Below, piece by piece: positions 55,796 to 64,000 of a stretch of 64,000 nucleotides of DNA. The stretch's first letter is position 1. Every line of letters begins with the position of its first letter. A program made the translations under genes and the position numbers. The notes under the pieces are model-generated. The model was given only the letters and a program-made list of their open reading frames with translations. It made no database searches and was not told the DNA's origin. This stretch comes from Eutrigla gurnardus (taxonomy: Eukaryota > Chordata > Actinopteri > Perciformes > Triglidae), in assembly GCA_963514095.1 (NCBI GenBank), contig CAUPSS010000263.1, positions 620,001 to 684,000 of the forward strand. Reading direction: 5' to 3'.

Positions 55796-57930
55796 AGGGA
55801 GACATGTAGAGACCGACAGGTAACCAGTCTATCACAGGGGGACATGTAGAGACAGACAGGTAACCAGTCTATCATAGGGCTGACATGTAGAGACAGACAG
55901 GTGACCAGTCTATCACAGGGCTGACATGTAGAGACAGACAGGTAACCAGTCTATCACAGGGAGACATGTAGAGACAGACAGGTAACCAGTCTATCACAGG
56001 GAGACATGTAGAGACAGACAGGTAACCAGTCTATCACAGGGCTGACATGTAGAGACAGACAGGCAACCAGTCTATCACAGGGCTGACATGTAGAGACAGA
56101 CAGGTAACCAGTCTATCACAGGGCCGACATGTAGAGACAGACAGGTAACCAGTCTATCACAGGGAGACATGTAGAGACAGACAGGTAACCAGTCTATCAC
56201 AGGGAGACATGTAGAGACAGACAGGTAACCAGTCTATCATGGGGCCGACATGTAGAGACAGACAGGTAACCAGTCTATCACAGGGAGACATGTAGAGACA
56301 GACAGGTAACCAGTCTATCACAGGGGGACATGTAGAGACAGACAGGTAACCAGTCTATCACAGGGAGACATGTAGAGACAGACAGGTAACCAGTCTATCA
56401 CAGGGAGACATGTAGAGACAGACAGGTAACCAGTCTATCACAGGGAGACATGTAAAGACAGACAGGTAACCAGTCTATCACAGGGAGACATGTAGAGACA
56501 GACAGGTGACCAGTCTATCACAGGGAGACATGTAGAGACAGACAGGTAACCAGTCTATCACAGGGAGACATGTAGAGACAGACAGGTAACCAGTCTATCA
56601 CAGGGCTGACATGTAGAGACAGACAGGTGACCAGTCTATCACAGGGAGACATGTAGAGACAGACAGGTAACCAGTCTATCACAGGGAGACATGTAGAGAC
56701 AGACAGGTAACCAGTCTATCACAGGGCTGACATGTAGAGACAGACAGGTAACCAGTCTATCACAGGGAGACATGTAGAGACAGACAGGCAACCAGTCTAT
56801 CACAGGGCTGACATGTAGAGACAGACTGGTAACCAGTCTATCACAGGGCCGACATGTAGAGACAGACAGGTAACCAGTCTATCACAGGGAGACATGTAGA
56901 GACAGACAGGTAACCAGTCTATCACAGGGAGACATGTAGAGACAGACAGGTAACCAGTCTATCATGGGGCCGACATGTAGAGACAGACAGGTAACCAGTC
57001 TATCACAGGGAGACATGTAGAGACAGACAGGTAACCAGTCTATCACAGGGGGACATGTAGAGACAGACAGGTAACCAGTCTATCACAGGGAGACATGTAG
57101 AGACAGACAGGTAACCAGTCTATCACAGGGAGACATGTAGAGACAGACAGGTAACCAGTCTATCACAGGGAGACATGTAAAGACAGACAGGTAACCAGTC
57201 TATCACAGGGAGACATGTAGAGACAGACAGGTGACCAGTCTATCACAGGGAGACATGTAGAGACAGACAGGTAACCAGTCTATCACAGGGAGACATGTAG
57301 AGACAGACAGGTAACCAGTCTATCACAGGGCTGACATGTAGAGACAGACAGGTAACCAGTCTATCACAGGGAGACATGTAGAGACAGACAGGTAACCAGT
57401 CTATCACAGGGAGACATGTACAGACAGTCAGGTAACCAGTCTATCACAGGGCTGACATGTAGAGACAGACAGGTAACCAGTCTATCACAGGGCTGACATG
57501 TAGAGACAGACAGGTAACCAGTCTATCATAGGGCTGACATGTAGAGACAGACAGGTAACCAGTCTATCACATGGAGACATGTGGAGACAGACACGTAACC
57601 AGTCTATCACAGGGAGACATGTAGAGACAGACAGGTAACCAGTCTATCACAGGGAGACATGTAGAGACCGACAGGTAACCAGTCTATCACAGGGGGACAT
57701 GTAGAGACAGACAGGTAACCAGTCTATCACATGGAGACATGTGGAGACAGACAGGTAACCAGTCTATCACAGGGAGACATGTAGAGACCGACAGGTAACC
57801 AGTCTATCACAGGGAGACATGTAGAGACAGACAGGTAACCAGTCTATCACAGGGAGACATGTAGAGACAGACAGGTAACCAGTCTATCACGGGGCCGACA
57901 TGGAGAGACAGACAGGTAACCAGTCTATAA
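55796..57930. repeat. Distant copy of the 35.4-37.4 kb segment
   Basis: The marker order GAGACCGAC (55811), TATCATAGGG, GTGACC, GCAACC (56063), TCATGGGGCCGAC, GCAACC (56788), CACGTAACC and GAGACCGAC (57788) parallels 35421, 35480, 35673, 36388 and 37318. The offset grows from 20,390 to about 20,470 bp. At the right end, ACATGCAGAG of unit D is ACATGGAGAG here, followed by an unusual TATAACAGGCAGAC monomer near 57927. Confidence 0.75.
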
Positions 57931-58039
57931 CAGGCAGACATGTAGAGACAGACAGGTAACCAGTCTATCACAGGGGGACATGTAGAGACAGACAGGTAAC
58001 CAGTCTATCACAGGGAGACATGTAGAGACAGACAGGTAA

Positions 58040-58690
58040 CCAGTCTATCATGGGGCCGACATGTAGAGACAGACAGGTAACCAGTCTATCACAGGGAGAC
58101 ATGTAGAGACAGACAGGTAACCAGTCTATCACAGGGGGACATGTAGAGACAGACAGGTAACCAGTCTTTCACAGGGAGACATGTAGAGACAGACAGGTAA
58201 CCAGTCTATCACAGGGAGACATGTAGAGACAGACAGGTAACCAGTCTATCACAGGGGGACATGTAGAGACAGACAGGTAACCAGTCTATCACAGGGAGAC
58301 ATGTAGAGACAGACAGGTAACCAGTCTATCACAGGGAGACATGTATAGACAGACAGGTAACCAGTCTATCATGGGGCCGACATGTAGAGACAGACAGGTA
58401 ACCAGTCTATCACAGGGAGACATGTAGAGACAGACAGGTAACCAGTCTATCACAGGGGGACATGTAGAGACAGACAGGTAACCAGTCTATCACAGGGAGA
58501 CATGTAGAGACAGACAGGTAACCAGTCTATCACAGGGAGACATGTAGAGACAGACAGGTAACCAGTCTATCACAGGGGGACATGTAGAGACAGACAGGTA
58601 ACCAGTCTATCACAGGGAGACATGTAGAGACAGACAGGTGACCAGTCTATCACAGGGAGACATGTAGAGACAGACAGGTAACCAGTCTAT
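58040..58690. repeat. Local 321-bp duplication
   Basis: TCATGGGGCCGAC occurs at 58048 and 58369, an offset of 321 bp, which fits eight monomers (seven of 40 bp and one of 41 bp). The flanking order (plain, GGGGGAC, plain, plain, GGGGGAC, plain, plain) is repeated. TCTTTCAC in the first copy and a GTATAG monomer near 58345 at the junction are private. Confidence 0.78.
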
Positions 58691-61600
58691 CACAGGGAGA
58701 CATGTAGAGACAGACAGGTAACCAGTCTATCACAGGGCTGACATGTAGAGACAGACAGGTAACCAGTCTATCACAGGGAGACATGTAGAGACAGACAGGT
58801 AACCAGTCTATCACAGGGAGACATGTACAGACAGACAGGTAACCAGTCTATCACAGGGCTGACATGTAGAGACAGACAGGTAACCAGTCTATCACAGGGC
58901 TGACATGTAGAGACAGACAGGTAACCAGTCTATCATAGGGCTGACATGTAGAGACAGACAGGTAACCAGTCTATCACATGGAGACATGTGGAGACAGACA
59001 CGTAACCAGTCTATCACATGGAGACATGTAGAGACAGACAGGTAACCAGTCTATCACAGGGAGACATGTAGAGACAGACAGGTAACCAGTCTATCACAGG
59101 GCCGACATGTAGAGACAGACAGGTAACCAGTCTATCACAGGGAGACATGTAGAGACAGACAGGTAACCAGTCTATCACAGGGAGACATGTAGAGACAGAC
59201 AGGTAACCAGTCTATCATGGGGCCGACATGTAGAGACAGACAGGTAACCAGTCTATCACAGGGAGACATGTAGAGACAGACAGGTAACCAGTCTATCACA
59301 GGGGGACATGTAGAGACAGACAGGTAACCAGTCTATCACAGGGAGACATGTAGAGACAGACAGGTAACCAGTCTATCACAGGGAGACATGTAGAGACAGA
59401 CAGGTAACCAGTCTATCACAGGGGGACATGTAGAGACAGACAGGTAACCAGTCTATCACAGGGAGACATGTAGAGACAGACAGGTAACCAGTCTATCACA
59501 GGGAGACATGTAGAGACAGACAGGTAACCAGTCTATCACAGGGAGACATGTAAAGACAGACAGGTAACCAGTCTATCACAGGGAGACATGTAGAGACAGA
59601 CAGGTGACCAGTCTATCACAGGGAGACATGTAGAGACAGACAGGTAACCAGTCTATCACAGGGAGACATGTAGAGACAGACAGGTAACCAGTCTATCACA
59701 GGGCTGACATGTAGAGACAGACAGGTAACCAGTCTATCACAGGGAGACATGTAGAGACCGACAGGTAACCAGTCTATCACAGGGGGACATGTAGAGACAG
59801 ACAGGTAACCAGTCTATCACATGGAGACATGTGGAGACAGACAGGTAACCAGTCTATCACGGGGCCGACATGTAGAGACAGACAGGTAACCAGTCTATCA
59901 CAGGGAGACATGTAGAGACAGACAGGTAACCAGTCTATCACAGGGGGACATGTAGAGACAGACAGGTAACCAATCTATCACATGGAGACATGTGGAGACA
60001 TACAGGTAACCAGTCTATCACAGGGAGACATGTAGAGACAGACAGGTAACCAGTCTATCACAGGGAGACATGTAGAGACAGACAGGTAACCAGTCTATCA
60101 CAGGGAGACATGTAGAGACAGACAGGTAACCAGTCTATCACAGGGCCGACATTTAGAGACAGACAGGTAACCAGTCTATCACAGGGAGACATGTAGAGAC
60201 AGACAGGTAACCAGTCTATCACAGGGCTGACATGTAGAGACAGACAGGTGACCAGTCTATCACAGGGCTGACATGTAGAGAGAGACAGGTGACCAGTCTA
60301 TCACAGGGCTGACATGTAGAGACAGACAGGTAACCAGTCTATCACAGGCTGACATGTAGAGACAGACAGGTGACCAGTCTATCACAGGGCTGACATGTAG
60401 AGACAGACAGGTAACCAGTCTATCACAGGGAGACATGTAGAGACAGACAGGTAACCAGTCTATCACAGGGAGACATGTAGAGACAGACAGGTAACCAGTC
60501 TATCACAGGGCTGACATGTAGAGACAGACAGGCAACCAGTCTATCACAGGGCTGACATGTAGAGACAGACAGGTAACCAGTCTATCACAGGGAGACATGT
60601 AGAGACAGACAGGTAACCAGTCTATCACAGGGGGACATGTAGAGACAGACAGGTGACCAGTCTATCACAGGGAGACATGTAGAGACAGACAGGTAACCAG
60701 TCTATCACAGGGAGACATGTAGAGACAGACAGGTAACCAGTCTATCACAGGGCTGACATGTAGAGACAGACAGGTGACCAGTCTATCACAGGGAGACATG
60801 TAGAGACAGACAGGTAACCAGTCTATCACAGGGAGACATGTAGAGACAGACAGGTAACCAGTCTATCACAGGGAGACATGTACAGACAGACAGGTAACCA
60901 GTCTATCACAGGGAGACATGTAGAGACAGACAGGTGACCAGTCTATCACAGGGAGACATGTAGAGACAGACAGGTAACCAGTCTATCACAGGGAGAGGGA
61001 GACATGTAGAGACAGACAGGTAACCAGTCTATCACAGGGCTGACATGTAGAGACAGACAGTCAACCAGTCTATCACAGGGCTGACATGTAGAGACAGACA
61101 GGTAACCAGTCTATCACAGGGCCGACATGTAGAGACAGACAGGTAACCAGTCTATCACAGGGAGACATGTAGAGACAGACAGGTAACCAGTCTATCACAG
61201 GGAGACATGTAGAGACAGACAGGTAACCAGTCTATCACAGGGGGACATGTAGAGACAGACAGGTAACCAGTCTATCACAGGGAGACATGTAGAGACAGAC
61301 AGGTAACCAGTCTATCACAGGGAGACATGTAGAGACAGACAGGTAACCAGTCTATCACAGGGAGACATGTAACGACAGACAGGTAACCAGTCTATCACAG
61401 GGAGACATGTAGAGACAGACAGGTAACCAGTCTATCACAGGGAGACATGTAGAGACAGACAGGTAACCAGTCTATCATGGGGCCGACATGTAGAGACAGA
61501 CAGGTAACCAGTCTATCACAGGGAGACATGTAGAGACAGACAGGTAACCAGTCTATCACAGGGGGACATGTAGAGACAGACAGGTAACCAGTCTATCACA

Positions 61601-64000
61601 GGGAGACATGTAGAGACAGACAGGTAACCAGTCTATCACAGGGAGACATGTAAAGACAGACAGGTAACCAGTCTATCACAGGGAGACATGTAGAGACAGA
61701 CAGGTGACCAGTCTATCACAGGGAGACATGTAGAGACAGACAGGTAACCAGTCTATCACAGGGAGACATGTAGAGACAGACAGGTAACCAGTCTATCACA
61801 GGGAGACATGTAGAGACAGACAGGTAACCAGTCTATCATGGGGCCGACATGTAGAGACAGACAGGTAACCAGTCTATCACAGGGAGACATGTAGAGACAG
61901 ACAGGTAACCAGTCTATCACAGGGGGACATGTAGAGACAGACAGGTAACCAGTCTATCACAGGGAGACATGTAGAGACAGACAGGTAACCAGTGTATCAC
62001 AGGGAGACATGTAGAGACAGACAGGTAACCAGTCTATCACAGGGGGACATGTAGAGACAGACAGGTAACCAGTCTATCACAGGGAGACATGTAGAGACAG
62101 ACAGGTAACCAGTCTATCACAGGGAGACATGTAGAGACAGACAGGTAACCAGTCTATCACAGGGAGACATGTAAAGACAGACAGGTAACCAGTCTATCAC
62201 AGGGAGACATGTAGAGACAGACAGGTGACCAGTCTATCACAGGGAGACATGTAGAGACAGACAGGTAACCAGTCTATCACAGGGAGACATGTAGAGACAG
62301 ACAGGTAACCAGTCTATCACAGGGCTGACATGTAGAGACAGACAGGTAACCAGTCTATCACAGGGAGACATGTAGAGACAGACAGGTAACCAGTCTATCA
62401 CAGGGAGACATGTACAGACAGACAGGTAACCAGTCTATCACAGGGAGACATGTAGAGACCGACAGGTAACCAGTCTATCACAGGGGGACATGTACAGACA
62501 GACAGGTAACCAGTCTATCACAGGGCTGACATGTAGAGACAGACAGGTAACCAGTCTATCATAGGGCTGACATGTAGAGACAGACAGGTGACCAGTCTAT
62601 CACAGGGCTGACATGTAGAGACAGACAGGTAACCAGTCTATCACAGGGGGACATGTAGAGACAGACAGGTAACCAGTCTATCACAGGGAGACATGTAGAG
62701 ACAGACAGGTAACCAGTCTATCACAGGGAGACATGTAGAGACAGACAGGTAACCAGTCTATCACAGGGAGACATGTAAAGACAGACAGGTAACCAGTCTA
62801 TCACAGGGAGACATGTAGAGACAGACAAGTGACCAGTCTATCACAGGGAGACATGTAGAGACAGACAGGTAACCAGTCTATCACAGGGAGACATGTAGAG
62901 ACAGACAGGTAACCAGTCTATCACAGGGAGACATGTACAGACAGACAGGTAACCAGTCTATCACAGGGCTGACATGTAGAGACAGACAGGTAACCAGTCT
63001 ATCACAGGGCTGACATGTAGAGACAGACAGGTAACCAGTCTATCACAGGGAGACATGTAGAGACCGACAGGTAACCAGTCTATCACAGGGGGACATGTAC
63101 AGACAGACAGGTAACCAGTCTATCACAGGGCTGACATGTAGAGACAGACAGGTAACCAGTCTATCATAGGGCTGACATGTAGAGACAGACAGGTGACGAA
63201 TCTATCACAGGGGGACATGTAGAGACAGACAGGTAACCAGTCTATCATAGGGCTGACATGTAGAGACAGACAGGTGACCAGTCTATCACAGGGCTGACAT
63301 GTAGAGACAGACAGGTAACCAGTCTATCACAGGGAGACATGTAGAGACAGACAGGTAACCAGTCTATCACAGGGAGACATGTAGAGACAGACAGGTAACC
63401 AGTCTATCACAGGGCTGACATGTAGAGACAGACAGGCAACCAGTCTATCACAGGGCTGACATGTAGAGACAGACAGGTAACCAGTCTATCACAGGGCCGA
63501 CATGTAGAGACAGACAGGTAACCAGTCTATCACAGGGAGACATGTAGAGACAGACAGGTAACCAGTCTATCACAGGGAGACATGTAGAGACAGACAGGTA
63601 ACCAGTCTATCATGGGGCCGACATGTAGAGACAGACAGGTAACCAGTCTATCACAGGGAGACATGTAGAGACAGACAGGTAACCAGTCTATCACAGGGGG
63701 ACATGTAGAGACAGACAGGTAACCAGTCTATCACAGGGAGACATGTAGAGACAGACAGGTAACCAGTCTATCACAGGGAGACATGTAGAGACAGACAGGT
63801 AACCAGTCTATCACAGGGGGACATGTAGAGACAGACAGGTAACCAGTCTATCACAGGGAGACATGTAGAGACAGACAGGTAACCAGTCTATCACAGGGAG
63901 ACATGTAGAGACAGACAGGTAACCAGTCTATCACAGGGAGACATGTAAAGACAGACAGGTAACCAGTCTATCACAGGGAGACATGTAGAGACAGACAGGT
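58691..64000. repeat. Mosaic array segment to the window end
   Basis: Canonical-type runs are interleaved with partial copies of units D and E. For example, 62171-62990 matches 52099-52920 at an offset of 10,072 bp, and GCAACC 63436 opens a run like that at 39136. There is a 361-bp repeat of the TCATGGGGCCGAC block near 61476 and 61837. Odd monomers are a 6-bp insertion near 60994, AGTCAACC near 61060, GTAACGACAG near 61371, CAAGTGACC near 62826 and GTGACGAATC near 63193. No gene is present. Confidence 0.82.

Larger units (their letters stand above)
1..64000. repeat. Tandem array of a 40/41-bp monomer filling the window
   Basis: Every line of the window is built from one monomer. Positions 1-20 are GTAACCAGTCTATCACAGGG and positions 21-40 are AGACATGTAGAGACAGACAG. 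The main variants are a 41-bp form with GGGCTGAC, a 41-bp form with GGGCCGAC, a 40-bp form with GGGGGAC, and a 40-bp form with CACAGGCTGAC. The array enters in phase at base 1 and is still running at base 64000, so both ends lie outside the window. I found no stretch of non-repeat DNA. The largest departure is a 6-bp insertion near 60994, and all other indels are 1-2 bp. Base count of the consensus is 15 A, 11 G, 8 C and 6 T. This is minisatellite or satellite DNA. The size and lack of genes suggest a eukaryotic heterochromatic or subtelomeric block, but location cannot be read from the sequence. Confidence 0.98.

Noticed and set aside
1..64000. CRISPR array, because of short regular repeats
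   Set aside because: There are no unique spacers. The whole 40/41-bp period is repeated, and no cas-like gene is present.
1..64000. Bacterial origin iterons or a plasmid replication region
   Set aside because: The array is far too long, has nested kilobase-scale duplications and no replication gene. It fits eukaryotic satellite DNA.
1..64000. Telomere repeat
   Set aside because: The period is 40/41 bp and no short G-rich telomeric unit occurs. Subtelomeric location remains possible but unsupported.
1..64000. p53-like element around AGACATGTAG
   Set aside because: Only the core CATG and the left purines fit. The right half lacks the pyrimidines and no second good half-site is adjacent.
1..64000. 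Stable hairpin in each monomer (GTCT at 8-11 with AGAC at 21-24)
   Set aside because: The stem is only four base pairs with a nine-base loop and does not extend. It is unlikely to matter without other evidence.
1..64000. Transposon-derived monomer
   Set aside because: No terminal inverted repeats, target duplications, poly-A or coding remnant were seen. A 40-mer is too short to judge origin by eye.

Overview
The whole 64 kb window is one uninterrupted tandem array of a 40/41-bp monomer. It contains no unique sequence, no credible gene, no RNA gene, no transposon and no CRISPR array. The monomer consensus, in phase with base 1, is GTAACCAGTCTATCACAGGG for positions 1-20 and AGACATGTAGAGACAGACAG for positions 21-40. 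A 41-bp sister form has CTGAC or CCGAC in place of AGAC after the GGG. Dividing the window by the mean period gives roughly 1,580-1,600 monomers (arithmetic estimate, not a base-by-base count). The consensus is about 47.5% GC, 65% purine on the + strand, and has no CpG.

This is a very large eukaryotic minisatellite or satellite block, most likely from an animal nuclear genome. The reasons are the size, the lack of genes, the nested duplications and the variant pattern, which looks like decay of methylated CpG. I cannot assign a species. A vertebrate, perhaps a fish, is a low-confidence guess from general character only.

Above the monomer there is clear higher-order structure. Marker substitutions recur in fixed order and define a canonical higher-order repeat of about 1,532 bp (38 monomers), seen near 366-1896, 8025-9556, 12257-13788 and 22577-24108. 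Above that are larger, nearly perfect tandem duplications: 1,248 bp (0.64-3.1 kb), 806 bp (3.3-4.9 kb), 4.2-4.8 kb (5.1-14.1 kb), 1,292 bp (12.9-15.85 kb), 3.8 kb (15.3-23.1 kb), 4.72 kb (25.9-34.1 kb), 3.46-3.50 kb (37.2-44.1 kb) with a third partial copy to 46.0 kb, 1,450 bp (46.0-48.9 kb) and 2,377/2,700 bp (48.6-55.8 kb). The parts in between (23.1-25.9, 34.1-37.2 and 55.8-64 kb) are mosaics of the same variants, with links to copies 10-24 kb away.

The only open reading frames are short minus-strand frames of 68-108 codons. They start at GTG and arise because a 40+41-bp monomer pair is 81 bp, or 27 codons. I treat them as artefacts. The interest of the window lies in its expansion history, its indel and substitution markers, and the motifs (GGTNACC, ACATGT, GATA-like, splice-donor-like) that the array multiplies more than a thousand-fold.
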